In this document: piece by piece, positions 41,201-49,779 of the stretch
Position numbering within the stretch: position 1 is the first letter of the stretch
Layout of the letters: the number at the start of each line of letters is the position of its first letter
Source: Peribacillus alkalitolerans
GTDB lineage: Bacteria > Bacillota > Bacilli > Bacillales > DSM-1321
Direction: 5' to 3'
Length of the DNA stretch: 64,000 nt
NCBI RefSeq assembly: GCF_010882125.1
Contig: NZ_JAAGVZ010000008.1
Location: 62,001-126,000, forward strand
Translations under genes and position numbers: made by a program
The notes under the pieces: model-generated
What the model saw: only the letters and a program-made list of their open reading frames with translations
Told to the model about the DNA's origin: nothing
Databases searched by the model: none

Positions 41201-42024
41201 TTTGCCTCGTCTAATTGATTTGCAAGATCGGGATGATTCGGATCGATTCCTGTATCAAGTACCGCTACTTTAACTCCCTTACCTGTAAAACCAGATTCCC
41301 AAGCCGTCGGGGCACCGATCTGAGGGACGCTTTTGTCTAATGTCGCTTCCACACGACCATCAAGCCAGATCTTTTCAATGCCCTGGTCGAATTTAGGTTT
41401 GGCTTTCTGGGAAGCCTCAGGTGTGATATCCTTCCAGAACGTATCCGCTTCTTTTTTAGATGTTTCAAGTGCGGCACCATTAATACTCTCTAAATCACGA
41501 ACCCTTTTCGCTCCTTTTGGATTGGCCTTCTTTTTTTGGTCAGCTCCCGTTGTTTGGAAGGATCCCTCTGTTTGGACAACTCCCGCTGTAGACTCTGTGT
41601 ATTCTACGATAACTGGAAGGGAAGAGAGACTTTTATCATCATAGCCGTTCTCTAATAATTTCGTTACATTAAACAAATCCTTGTCCAGTTTGTCAGCAGC
41701 CAGATAAGGCATAGCTGATTTTGGTATGACATACGTATCTTCACCAATCGTTAACACTTGTACACCTGCAGCGTTCTGATCGGCAGGTTCCACGTCTATG
41801 ACACTCTTGCCGTTTTCTATCTTTTTAACCTTAACGACGTCGCCTGTGATCAGGGTGACCTTTTTCTCGTCAGATTCACTTAAACGATCAACAACAGCAG
41901 CATTCGCAATTGTTTTTTCTAATGTCGTTTTATCATCGGCTTTTACGTTATAATACGATGAAGCAAGAACAACCGTAGATAAAGAGGCAGCTAAAAACGT
42001 CTTCATTTTCTTTTTTTTCACCAT
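38257..42024 (-). CDS. Secreted subtilase (S8), tandem copy C
   Basis: 1255 aa from the ATG at 42024 after GGAGGATGT; the frame is open 18 codons further but without a start site. Closely related to copy A from signal peptide to C-terminus. The catalytic motifs VAVLDTGID, DVDGHGTHVAST, VIAAGN and LSGTSMATPHVAG are intact. It differs by a small insertion in the propeptide (AGVVQTEGSFQTTGADQKKK) and by dense changes in the middle (for example MVYNRPFVDGKPAWVAFLLYP, and the GEEFRYDFRPNRLMGFSS stretch). Those changes fall in accessory beta domains rather than the protease core, which suggests divergence of substrate or surface contacts after duplication. Confidence 0.9.
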   Translation of the reverse strand: MVKKKKMKTFLAASLSTVVLASSYYNVKADDKTTLEKTIANAAVVDRLSESDEKKVTLITGDVVKVKKIENGKSVIDVEPADQNAAGVQVLTIGEDTYVIPKSAMPYLAADKLDKDLFNVTKLLENGYDDKSLSSLPVIVEYTESTAGVVQTEGSFQTTGADQKKKANPKGAKRVRDLESINGAALETSKKEADTFWKDITPEASQKAKPKFDQGIEKIWLDGRVEATLDKSVPQIGAPTAWESGFTGKGVKVAVLDTGIDPNHPDLANQLDEAKSFVPGETVDDVDGHGTHVASTVLGTGAASEGKNKGVAPEARLLVGKVLDNNGDGFDSWIIDGMEWAAHKAKIVSMSLGGGASDGTDPLSQAVNRLSEETGALFVIAAGNTGAEGTIASPGAADAALTIGAVDKADKIAYFSSKGPRVDMGLKPDLSAPGVGIVAAKSGLLPGSGSYMSLSGTSMATPHVAGAAAILLQKHPEWNGTQLKEALMSTSKRLDYSPYHIGSGRLDVQAAVFSRVRATGSLSYVFKWPNNNAQPVQKTVTYTNDSDSAVTLNLQADFKNADGKNAPEGMLTVSENQITVPANGTKTVTVTVDPKLGNLGTRYEGQLTATDSEGKQVAHTSIGMMKEKERYPLTFKATDRNGNPTNTGYLFILSEDGQFQFVYGDGTTEILLPPGTYSAMSYMEVDDETDHSGVALVGNPEIKLDGPQTVELDARKAKEITVDTPKKAEPSFQEMVYNRPFVDGKPAWVAFLLYPWTDKMYAVPTKEVTTGEFEYSTRWRLIKPSLEINFKGKVLDDIPLPGSTLLDGKYNLSTVYAGKGTPADYERLKANGKAVVVDRNTEVTPSEQATAAHAAGAKLLIIVNNEDKEFYWYVGNTTDWTDIPLAVAGISKSEGDEVIAAARSGNLNLFVEGESNPSYLYDLMDVHQDQIPNNLKYAPSNSELVKIDTRYKSDREAPGEEFRYDFRPNRLMGFSSRYLQKLPLPTVRTEWVSVDKDTSWSHQASVVDSSWEVRQPLVTYKKGQRLQEEWFSPVVRPRLGKGYEPRRLEDDLGFYIPAWADSGNGSTGHVNNAESVKNQTLKLYQGDTLLQEEKGQILISNKPVPEEKTQYRLVSDAKRDPNRWKTSLSTHTEWAFWSQKGEESQTLLPFYSLDYKVDTDMNGNAPAERPAKLELSVAKLEGVAGYGKLEGATLEVSFNEGESWETVNLQRSADNKWEAKINNPKNATYVSLRANAWDDQGNKISQDIIKAYGLK

Positions 42025-42153
42025 ACATCCTCCTAGTAGAAATGAATAAGTACAGAAATATCTTGAAGCAGGATTCATTGTTGAATGGGGTAAATTAAGA
42101 AATTGCTAACAGGTTAAAAGGGGCACCTCCTTACCAATTACCGATTCTGTATC

Positions 42154-42192
42154 AGAGGCATGTAGTTTCTAGCTGTAGAGGCATGTAGTTTC
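42154..42192. promoter_or_regulatory. Direct repeat AGAGGCATGTAGTTTC x2 (copy C)
   Basis: Same 16-mers and 23-bp period as before copy A, 130-170 bases upstream of the start codon. Confidence 0.5.
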
Positions 42193-42256
42193 TAGTTGGA
42201 AATGAATGGGTAAAATTGAAATTAGTAGAATTGTATATCTGTTCGACTGTGGTGAC

Positions 42257-42381
42257 AAATGGGGTTTTGTAAAGGACTTGAGTCCTGAGCTTTTTTATAA
42301 ATCTAAATGATTTAAAAGAAAATAGCCTTGCAAATCTATATCATTCGTACTATTAATATAGATTTTGAGTTGGGGTTATAA
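42257..42381. promoter_or_regulatory. Paired TGGGGTTTT motif, subtilase copy C
   Basis: GGGG runs at 42261-42264 and 42372-42375 (111 bp). Motif 1 has drifted after AAAGGACTT; motif 2 reads GAGTTGGGGTTATAAAT. Confidence 0.55.
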
Positions 42382-42684
42382 ATCAATCTATTGACCATTA
42401 AGAGATTGTATGTTTAGGGGATATAAGATGAATTAATTCCAAATGTTGGAAACGTAGTTTTTTCTGAGTGAAAAACAGATTTCCCTCATAAATCAATGTA
42501 TATTAGAAAACTTGGCTAGCGCCAAGCCTAAGCGCTGGCGATTGGCTAGTTGCACTTATACTTTAATCCTAAAATTTGCCACGACGTCGACTTACTTCTT
42601 TGCTGCCAATTTATACATTCTTAAAGTATAAAAAAAGATAATAATAGAGTTACTGAATTATTTATTTGTAAAATATGATAATGG

Positions 42685-42862
42685 TCAGATTGCCGACAAA
42701 AGGTATCGAGAGTATTCCCTCTCGATACCTTTGTCATTTTTGATATGTATTGTAGAAGAAAAGGTTGATTTCTGCTCCAGGTGCTTTCTTTCAGGGGGGC
42801 GTTCTCCGTGGCGGAAAGCAACTTCTCAAGTTCTTAGTTAACCTCTCCCATTGTAAAAGAAA
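42685..42862. repeat. MITE-like dispersed repeat, copy 2
   Basis: Shares the AAAAGGTATCGAG...CTCGATACCTTT hairpin and the GGTTGATTTCTGCTCCAGG interior with 16506-16731. Its inverted outer ends are worn. Confidence 0.7.
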
Positions 42863-42869
42863 ATAGACT

Positions 42870-42903
42870 GTAGACAAACTCGTAAATCTTCGAGTTTGTC
42901 TAC
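42870..42903. terminator. Hairpin GTAGACAAACTCG...CGAGTTTGTCTAC
   Basis: Perfect 13-bp stem with an 8-base loop beside the dispersed repeat. No gene ends nearby, so it may belong to the repeat. Confidence 0.5.
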
Positions 42904-43201
42904 TAGATTTTGCTTTTCCATAACAATTCTCTCAAGAGTATCTGTTTTACGAACGATCCTAACACTCCTTTAGATATTATTCTCAAAAAATGAATAGTAC
43001 ACCAACCTATAATACTACTATTTAGGTGTAGTCACCCTTATTTGTAAATCTCCCGGTGCCAGCCACCATATTCATAAAATTACTCTTCATTCGTACGATG
43101 GGCATGCAAAAGAAAGAAAACTCCCAATTTAGTAAGAAAAATAATCTATAATAGGAAAAATTTGTTATTAAATGTAGAAATAAGGCGGAAAATGAGAGAA
43201 A

Positions 43202-43320
43202 AAACCCCACTTCGATTTATGGGTATTTAATTCTTAAGCACCAAAAACAGCTATAAATTTAAGCTATTTTACTAGATAAGAAAAATTAGATACCCCAAAA
43301 GTCACAGACAAGACCCCACT
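43202..43320. promoter_or_regulatory. Paired TGGGGTTTT motif, Vpr-like gene
   Basis: On the minus strand motif 1 reads TAGTGGGGTCTTGTCTGTGA then CTTTTG (GGGG at 43317-43314) and motif 2 GAAGTGGGGTTTTTTC (43208-43205); spacing 109 bp. As in the subtilase units, motif 1 is nearest the gene and the pair points away from it. Confidence 0.5.
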
Positions 43321-43433
43321 AGCTACTAATAAAAAACGGTATTACGATATAAATGTAATATTCATAATTTTTAGAAATGAATACTTACTTACTAGTAATC
43401 TGAAATTTTATCAATTTGGAAAGCGGGGGTCAT

Positions 43434-46400
43434 ATGGAATTTAATTCATTAATCAAGAAAGCAGCTGCTGTGGCATTTTCAGCAGGCTTAATAATCTCAC
43501 CTATTCATTCGGTACTCTCTACTGAAGCAGTAGCACAAGAACTTAAGACAGCGGACATTCTGTCATCTTTGACAAAGGAACAACGTGAAGCTTTGTATCA
43601 ATTGGAAGTGAACAAGCCTACAGGCCTGCAAGGATTCAGTGAGGCGGAGTTACAGTCGAAAGAAGACATTTCCGTCATTGTCGAATTCAAAGCGAACCCT
43701 GGTAAAGTAGCTGTATTAGAAGCAGCTGCAAAAGGCAAAACATTAAAAATTGAAGACGCTGCTGCGAAAGTAGAGAAAGAACACATAACCTTTAAAGAAG
43801 ACATCAAAAAATACTTGACACAAGAGAACTCCAAATCAAAAAACATTTCAAATTCCATCACCCAGACGTTCAAAAAAGCTTATAACGGCGTAGCGATGAC
43901 ATTGCCTGCCAATCAAGTACAGCTCCTTTTAGAATCTGATGTGGTACAAGCTGTTTATAAAAACCAGACCTTTACGGTTGATCCTATTAAGCAAGATCTT
44001 CCAACAGATGTTGATCGAAAAATTACTACTTCTGTTGAGAGTATTCCTTATTTAAAGATTGATAAGTTGCATAAGGAAGGCATTACCGGAGAAGGCGTAA
44101 AAGTGGCTGTTCTTGATACTGGGATTGACTATAACCACCCGGATTTAAAGGATGCATACAAAGGTGGTTATGATTTCGTAGATAATGATAACGACCCAAT
44201 GGAAGCAACGTATGCTGATTGGCAGAAATCGGGTAGACCTGAAAGAAATCCTTTTAGCGGTACAACCTATTACACAGAGCATGGTACGCATGTTTCTGGA
44301 ACCATTGTAGGCCAAAATAAGAATAATAGTGAAGTTTCTGTAGAAGGTGTAGCTCCAGATGCCGATCTTTATGTATACCGCGTTTTAGGACCCTATGGAA
44401 GCGGATCAGGTTCAGCGATCCTAGGAGGTATTGAAAAAGCAGTGGCAGACGGAATGGATGTCATGAACCTTTCATTAGGGGCAAATATAAACGATCCGTA
44501 TTTTCCATTAAGTACCGCGATTAATTATGCTGTGTTAAGTGGTGTGACGGCTGTTGTTGCTGCAGGAAATGCAGGTCCAGATTTCTACACGGTGGGTACA
44601 CCAGGTACAGCTGCACTAGCTTTAACGGTAGGAGCAAGTGATGTTCCTGTTAAGACAACTTCATTTACAGGCAGCATTTTAGGAGACTGGTCCACTAAGC
44701 TCATCAGCATGGGAAGAAGCTATGTAGATAATCTCTCCACATTAAATGGGCAATCACTTGAGCTTGTCGATGTAGGCCTAGGCTCAATAAATGACTATGC
44801 AAACAAAGATGTTAAAGGAAAAATCGCTTTCGTTCAACGCGGGAACTTTCCCCTCGTTGACAAAATCAAATTTGCAAAACAATATGGGGCAGCCGCTGTT
44901 ATTATGTATAACAATGCAGACGGACAGATTGGCACCAATCTAGGGGAATCCGTTGACTTCATTCCTACTTTTTCTATTACAAAAGCGGCAGGTGAGGAAT
45001 TAAAAGCGAAAATTGCTCAAGGGAACACAGCATTCACTTTCTCCAATATGCAAGATATCGTAACCGAAGGAGATAAATTAGCTTACTTCAGTTCAAGAGG
45101 GCCAGTCAACGGTACTCTTGATATAAAACCAGAGGTCGTTGCTCCTGGGGTGAGCGTGCTTTCTACAGTCCCTTCTTACATTACTAACCCTAAAAATCAA
45201 GAAGACTATAAATATGCCTATGCACGTCATGACGGAACATCGATGGCTACCCCACACACGGCTGGAATTGCCGCATTATTATTACAGGCGAATCCGAAGC
45301 TTGATCCAGATGATATTAAAACAATACTTATGAATACGGCAGATCCGTTAAATGGTGAGTATAGTTTGTATGAAATGGGAGCAGGTCGTGTAGACCCTTA
45401 TCAAGCCATTCATGGTGGAATGAAAATGCAAGTGACCGATGAAACCTTCATTCCAGATGGTGAGGATTTCATGAAGGTCAAAAATCCATCCGGTGATATA
45501 ATGTTTGGCTTTTACGACCGTGAAGTGTCAGGAGACAATATTCGTGTGAGTAAAAACATAAGCTTCACAAACAACAGTGACATCACTAAAAATTTCACTG
45601 TTTCTGTAGAAGAAAATATATTGAAAAATGATACGAACAGCCTGAGTAAAAATGGCGTTATCGTTAGCACCAGCAAAAGTATTAAAGTACAACCCAATAA
45701 AGAAGTGAAACAAAATGTATTTTTGACAGCGCCAAAGACGGCAAAATGGGGTCTATACGAAGGGTATATCGTACTGACGAATAAAGAGGATTCATCCGAT
45801 AAGTATCGCATTCCATTTAATTTCTATATTGAAAATAATGCTGCCTATACTTTAGATCTCTATTCGCATTCCATTTTACCGAAACATTTAGATCAAGATC
45901 CAGAGAGACGGAGACCTAACTATCATTATCTTGCTTATGGCAACCTTACGGTAATCAAACCCTTGAAAACATTGGATGTCACCCTGCAAGATGCAGAAAC
46001 AGGAAAAGAGTTAGGTTTTGTCGGAACAATGCCAGATTTAGAGATTCTTCCAAAGGGTATCGAAGTTACCGTATCACTCTTTACTGGGACGTACTATGCA
46101 TTTACAGGTGACCCTAAACAGCCAATTGCAAAAGAAAAGAGTTATGCAAAACCTGGCCACTATAAGTTGAATATTACTTCTGTAACTCAAGCTGGAGCAG
46201 TGAAGAATGAAGCGCAGGATGTTTTCATTGATATTGACGATCCTACATTTACAAGTTCCTTAGATGGACCGTCTCCGTTCCTTGAATACAAACCAGGTCA
46301 ACAAACGTATCCAGTCAATATTCAAATTACCGATCCTCTCGTGGCAGAAATGCAGCAAGCAGGAATAGATATCGACCAATCTTCAAATGAGGTGCTTCCT

Positions 46401-47516
46401 AATTGGGACCCTAAGCAACCTCTGTATCCGATTTCTATGGATCAGGACGGAAAATGGGCAAGTGTAGTTAACCTGGATGAAACCGTTCCAGCACTGCGAT
46501 ATACATTAGATGGATTTGATAAAGCCGGTAATTTAGTACCAACAAAAGAATATTTCTTTGTCAAAGAAGGGACACCTGTTACGTATGCAAAAAGCGATAT
46601 CAAAAAAGTAAAAACAGGTGAAACGATTAAAGGCCAATTATTCTTGGATAATGTAAGCGATGCGAAAGAAGTGGTTTGGAACTTGAAAGACCCATCTGGC
46701 AAGGCAATTTTAGTCGATGCCAAACTTGCGAATGGAGTTTCAGACAAAGCAACCATAACAGTGAATGGAGACGAGGTAAAGGTTGTCTTTAACGATTCCA
46801 ATTTGACATTCGATCATACGGCAGTTGTGGATGTTACGGTAAAGGTAAAGGATGAAATCTTCACTTTAGGGGCTAGCATCAATCCAACGGCTACTGTAAT
46901 AAATAGTCAAAATCAAACTAGCAAACTACTTAACGCCGGTTACAATTTTGAGGTTCTGCCGCAATTTAATGCCGTTTCTGGCCGAGTAACGCCGGACGGA
47001 TTCCGCACTTCTCCAACAGAGTGGATAAAGGCTGGGGCATCACTAAAGCTCAAGGATTCAAGCGGATTTACTTTTGACGCCACTCCATTAATCAGCGTAG
47101 ATGGAGACTACAGTGTAGGAAAGCTTCCTTTAAGCAAGGATCCATATACTTTAGATATTAAAGTACCTGGTCACTTTGTGGTTCAAACTAAACAACCGAT
47201 TGGGTTTGAATATAAGGGTGAGCTTTTTGGTCAAAATCTTTATATCTACCCATATTTGGTTAATATGAAAGCTGGTGATGTCAACCAAGATAACGTCATT
47301 GATGTTTTAGACGCGATTGAAATTCAAAAATCTTGGCAGACGAGCAACCGTGCGGCGGATATTAATTTTGATGGTACTGTTGATGCGAAAGACATCGACT
47401 TTGTTAAAGAGAATTACTTATTACAAAACAAATATGCTGAAAATCCACCAGCTGCAAAAGAAACGCATGATGGCAAGACATTAGAAAGTATTTTGAAAGA
47501 GCTGGGGATTCAGTAA
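43434..47516 (+). CDS. Vpr-like secreted subtilase with C-terminal dockerin-type domain
   Basis: 1360 aa from the ATG at 43434 after GCGGGGGT. Signal peptide, I9 inhibitor propeptide (residues 75-185), S8 domain split by a PA domain: Asp228 (VAVLDTGIDYNHPD), His283 (EHGTHVSGT), PA at about 410-535 (KGKIAFVQRGNFPLVDKIKFAKQYGAAAVIMYNN), Ser603 (DGTSMATPHTAG). Fn3-like and CARDB-like modules follow. Near residues 1280-1330 stand two Ca-binding-loop-like repeats, GDVNQDNVIDVLDAI and ADINFDGTVDAKDID, i.e. a type I dockerin pattern. It is the first gene of the rightward group with sipW-like and calY-like genes, but separated from them by a terminator. Related to B. subtilis Vpr; the dockerin is extra. 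Confidence 0.9.
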   Translation: MEFNSLIKKAAAVAFSAGLIISPIHSVLSTEAVAQELKTADILSSLTKEQREALYQLEVNKPTGLQGFSEAELQSKEDISVIVEFKANPGKVAVLEAAAKGKTLKIEDAAAKVEKEHITFKEDIKKYLTQENSKSKNISNSITQTFKKAYNGVAMTLPANQVQLLLESDVVQAVYKNQTFTVDPIKQDLPTDVDRKITTSVESIPYLKIDKLHKEGITGEGVKVAVLDTGIDYNHPDLKDAYKGGYDFVDNDNDPMEATYADWQKSGRPERNPFSGTTYYTEHGTHVSGTIVGQNKNNSEVSVEGVAPDADLYVYRVLGPYGSGSGSAILGGIEKAVADGMDVMNLSLGANINDPYFPLSTAINYAVLSGVTAVVAAGNAGPDFYTVGTPGTAALALTVGASDVPVKTTSFTGSILGDWSTKLISMGRSYVDNLSTLNGQSLELVDVGLGSINDYANKDVKGKIAFVQRGNFPLVDKIKFAKQYGAAAVIMYNNADGQIGTNLGESVDFIPTFSITKAAGEELKAKIAQGNTAFTFSNMQDIVTEGDKLAYFSSRGPVNGTLDIKPEVVAPGVSVLSTVPSYITNPKNQEDYKYAYARHDGTSMATPHTAGIAALLLQANPKLDPDDIKTILMNTADPLNGEYSLYEMGAGRVDPYQAIHGGMKMQVTDETFIPDGEDFMKVKNPSGDIMFGFYDREVSGDNIRVSKNISFTNNSDITKNFTVSVEENILKNDTNSLSKNGVIVSTSKSIKVQPNKEVKQNVFLTAPKTAKWGLYEGYIVLTNKEDSSDKYRIPFNFYIENNAAYTLDLYSHSILPKHLDQDPERRRPNYHYLAYGNLTVIKPLKTLDVTLQDAETGKELGFVGTMPDLEILPKGIEVTVSLFTGTYYAFTGDPKQPIAKEKSYAKPGHYKLNITSVTQAGAVKNEAQDVFIDIDDPTFTSSLDGPSPFLEYKPGQQTYPVNIQITDPLVAEMQQAGIDIDQSSNEVLPNWDPKQPLYPISMDQDGKWASVVNLDETVPALRYTLDGFDKAGNLVPTKEYFFVKEGTPVTYAKSDIKKVKTGETIKGQLFLDNVSDAKEVVWNLKDPSGKAILVDAKLANGVSDKATITVNGDEVKVVFNDSNLTFDHTAVVDVTVKVKDEIFTLGASINPTATVINSQNQTSKLLNAGYNFEVLPQFNAVSGRVTPDGFRTSPTEWIKAGASLKLKDSSGFTFDATPLISVDGDYSVGKLPLSKDPYTLDIKVPGHFVVQTKQPIGFEYKGELFGQNLYIYPYLVNMKAGDVNQDNVIDVLDAIEIQKSWQTSNRAADINFDGTVDAKDIDFVKENYLLQNKYAENPPAAKETHDGKTLESILKELGIQ

Positions 47517-47550
47517 ATAGGATGCATGTCATTCATCGAATTGTAAACTA

Positions 47551-47613
47551 ATTAATTCCCCTACCACTAAGTTTGAGAAACATTTCTTGATCGAAAGTGG
47601 TAGGGGTTAATTA
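47551..47613 (+). terminator. Terminator after the Vpr-like gene
   Basis: TTAATTCCCCTACCACT...AGTGGTAGGGGTTAATTA, an approximately 17-bp stem with a 27-base loop. Confidence 0.75.
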
Positions 47614-47703
47614 AGCGATAGTAATTTTCGTTAATTATATTCATTTTCTGACATCAATAACAATAAGAAATCAACGAAAAATAATGATGTTAGGAGCAAA
47701 ATT

Positions 47704-48261
47704 ATGAAAAGAAACACAACAAAATGGCTTTCAAATGCTATTTTACTTATTTTTTTTCTATTAACTGTCTATATCGGTGTTACGGTGTATCAATCTAGTA
47801 AAAATCCCGGCAGCTTACCGCGTTTTTTTGGATACACACCATTAACGGTTCTCTCTAATAGTATGCAGCCGCATCTTCAGTCAGGAGATCTTGTATTTAT
47901 TAAAAAAGTAGAATACGAAGATATAAAAGTAAAAGATGTTATAACCTTTAAAGAATCAGATACAAAATTCATTACACATAGAGTAATAGATGTTAAAGAA
48001 CAAGAAGGACAAGCCGGTTTGGTAACAAAAGGTGACAACAACAATGTTGAGGATTCTATGCTTGTCACAAAGCATCATTTCATTGGAAAACAAGTAGCTG
48101 CAATACCTAAACTCGGATATGTATCCGATTTTGCAAGCGGTCCGATCGGGTTTTTGCTATTAATCACCATTCCTCTCACAGGCTACATCTGTCTAACGGT
48201 TTTTGAACGTCTTGCCCGAAAAGAACAACAGCATACGAATGAAGAAATTGCATCCAAATAA
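47704..48261 (+). CDS. sipW: ER-type signal peptidase I (SipW family)
   Basis: 185 aa with an N-terminal anchor (LSNAILLIFFLLTVYIGVTVY) and a C-terminal helix (IGFLLLITIPLTGYICLTVF). Catalytic Ser in VLSNSMQPHLQSGDLV. Instead of the usual Lys it has His in KFITHRVIDVKEQ, the Ser-His pattern of SipW/archaeal/ER enzymes; the GDNNNVED box is present. Known role of SipW: processing of TasA/CalY-type matrix proteins. Its target here is very likely the product of the gene 30 bases downstream. Confidence 0.93.
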   Translation: MKRNTTKWLSNAILLIFFLLTVYIGVTVYQSSKNPGSLPRFFGYTPLTVLSNSMQPHLQSGDLVFIKKVEYEDIKVKDVITFKESDTKFITHRVIDVKEQEGQAGLVTKGDNNNVEDSMLVTKHHFIGKQVAAIPKLGYVSDFASGPIGFLLLITIPLTGYICLTVFERLARKEQQHTNEEIASK

Positions 48262-48291
48262 AAAACGATTTTAAGTGGGGGGAAATATTTT

Positions 48292-49038
48292 ATGAAAATC
48301 GTAAAAGCAAAGAAAGCGTTGTTAGGTACAACCCTTGCAGGTGCAATTGCAGTTGCAGCAAGCTATGGAACGTATTCATGGTTTACATCTGAAACAACGG
48401 CTAAAGGTGAAATCACAAATGCAATTGTGCAGCTTAATAATGGAGAAAATATTAAGGAGAGCATTGTTGCAATTGAAAATTTTGCACCATCACAACTAGT
48501 ATTTGGGGATTTTCTAACTATTGATAACACAGGGACGGTCGCTACATTCTTACAAGCAAAACTTCAGCAATCATTAGATAAACCTCTTTCATTAGATACG
48601 TACAAAGTGGGCTATGTTGCACTTAAATACAAAGTGAAACCAACGGATGAAGTATTAAAAGAATCACAAATTAAATTAGAAGAATTATTCGAAGGAACTA
48701 CGAATGAAGTAACTTCGAATAAAGTAAGTACGAATGCAGTAACTCGTTCATTAGCTTCGGGCGAGTCTGTTGAAATTGCAGAAGGAGTCGAAATCATTGC
48801 AGGCTTCCTACCAGAAAAGTCCGCTGCAGCTGTTGGCGAAAAAGAAATCCTTTTGGGTGATGGTGCAGAATCAGGGGAAGACAACAAATTCTGGAATTTA
48901 GAAGCAGATGAATACATTGATATTTCATTTGGCGTAAAGCTTGATGAGTTAGCAACGAATGATTATCAAGGTGTAAAATACTCTGCTAATCTATCTGTTA
49001 AAGCAAAACAAAAAGACGATGGTGCTTTATACGAGTAA
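48292..49038 (+). CDS. CalY/TasA-like (camelysin family) biofilm-matrix protein
   Basis: 248 aa; GTGGGGGGAAATATTT ribosome binding site. N-terminus KKALLGTTLAGAIAVAASYGTYSWFTSETTAKG is the typical camelysin/TasA signal with the G(T/S)YA-(Y/W)F element cut by SipW. The body is a beta sandwich: LVFGDFLTIDNTGTVATFLQAKL, then YIDISFGVKL and YSANLSVKAKQ. A small repeated stretch TNEVTSNKVSTNAV sits mid-protein. Family knowledge: TasA/CalY form extracellular fibres; some camelysins were reported as metallo-proteases, but no HExxH is seen here. No tapA gene is present. Confidence 0.9.
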   Translation: MKIVKAKKALLGTTLAGAIAVAASYGTYSWFTSETTAKGEITNAIVQLNNGENIKESIVAIENFAPSQLVFGDFLTIDNTGTVATFLQAKLQQSLDKPLSLDTYKVGYVALKYKVKPTDEVLKESQIKLEELFEGTTNEVTSNKVSTNAVTRSLASGESVEIAEGVEIIAGFLPEKSAAAVGEKEILLGDGAESGEDNKFWNLEADEYIDISFGVKLDELATNDYQGVKYSANLSVKAKQKDDGALYE

Positions 49039-49455
49039 TGTAATGATCATAAACAGGTACAGAAACTGTAGTAATAACATCTATTGTGCAAACTATAGAT
49101 AGATCCTAGATGATTTCACGATAACCAAGAACCGGTGACGCTTCATTATGACGTTGCTGGTTTTTTTACACTTTATATCTCTAATCTTTAGGAATTAATA
49201 GATAAAAGTGGTTGCAGATGTTACTTTGGTTTTGAGCGTTGACCCTCCATTTGTCATGAGCGTATAAAAAATCAAGCGAAGTGACACAATGAGGCGCGGC
49301 TTTCAATTAATCATAAACTTACTTTAAAAATCAAGACGTTCACCTTCTTGCTGATTAAACTGTATCATGTGCAAAAGATTACAAAGGGGCAGCTATATAC
49401 GGCAGTCTCAACAAGATAGAAATCTTACTGGAGAGTTATTCGGAGGGGTATAGGG
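49039..49455. other. Intergenic region after the calY-like gene
   Basis: No gene in 417 bases. Apart from the terminator at 49130-49157 and the GGAGGGG site of the Spo0E-like gene I see no clear signal. Confidence 0.5.
49130..49157 (+). terminator. Terminator of the sipW-calY unit
   Basis: AACCGGTGACG...ACGTTGCTGGTT with GU pairs, followed by TTTTTT. Confidence 0.75.
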
Positions 49456-49614
49456 ATGGCTACTTTATTAAAACAGATAACGAATGAGATAGAGGAAAAG
49501 AGAAATGAATTATTTGATATTAATAAGCGGTATGGATTTCTTCATTCCAAAACCATTCAATGTAGTCAAGAGTTAGACAAGTTATTAAATCAGTTATTCA
49601 TAGTAAAGAGTTAA
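49456..49614 (+). CDS. Spo0E-like aspartyl-phosphate phosphatase
   Basis: 52 aa, ATG after GGAGGGGTATAGG. Two helices with the family signature SQELDKLLN (residues 37-45), the SxxxD core of Spo0E/YnzD/YisI proteins that dephosphorylate Spo0A-P. N-terminal helix ITNEIEEKRNELFDI is typical as well. B. subtilis has a Spo0E-like gene, yisI, in the corresponding region. A role in delaying sporulation is inferred from the family. Confidence 0.8.
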   Translation: MATLLKQITNEIEEKRNELFDINKRYGFLHSKTIQCSQELDKLLNQLFIVKS

Positions 49615-49719
49615 CGAACAACTAATAATAACAAAGACATTATTAAAAATAATTAATTGAAATAAATATTTAAACTCAATCTTGAAATTAATCATACTTT
49701 TTTATAATAGAATCGAAAA

Positions 49720-49766
49720 AGGAAACCATCTCAATGCAAAATAAATGCTTTTAAGATGGTTTTCTT
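49720..49766. terminator. Hairpin AACCATCT...AGATGGTT
   Basis: Stem with A and T runs on both sides, able to end transcription of the Spo0E-like gene and of leftward transcripts. Confidence 0.65.
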
Positions 49767-49779
49767 TACTTTTGTAAAT

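Larger units (their letters stand above)
42025..43433. other. 1.4-kb gene-free region between copy C and the Vpr-like gene
   Basis: No supported gene. Contents in order: direct repeats 42154-42192, paired motif 42257-42381, a GC-rich hairpin near 42520-42560 (GCTAGCGCCAAGC), MITE-like repeat copy 2 (42685-42862), a hairpin at 42870-42903, then the paired motif of the Vpr-like gene (43202-43320) and its leader. Confidence 0.6.

Noticed and set aside
43022-43210. 62-residue hydrophobic leftward frame before the Vpr-like gene, considered as a peptide under the paired motif
   Set aside because: Its only start is a GTG inside motif 2, with no ribosome binding site, and there is no sign of conservation.
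48292-49038. CalY-like protein as a metalloprotease (camelysin activity)
   Set aside because: No HExxH or other zinc-site motif is visible, so only the matrix-protein role is supported by family and by the SipW neighbour.
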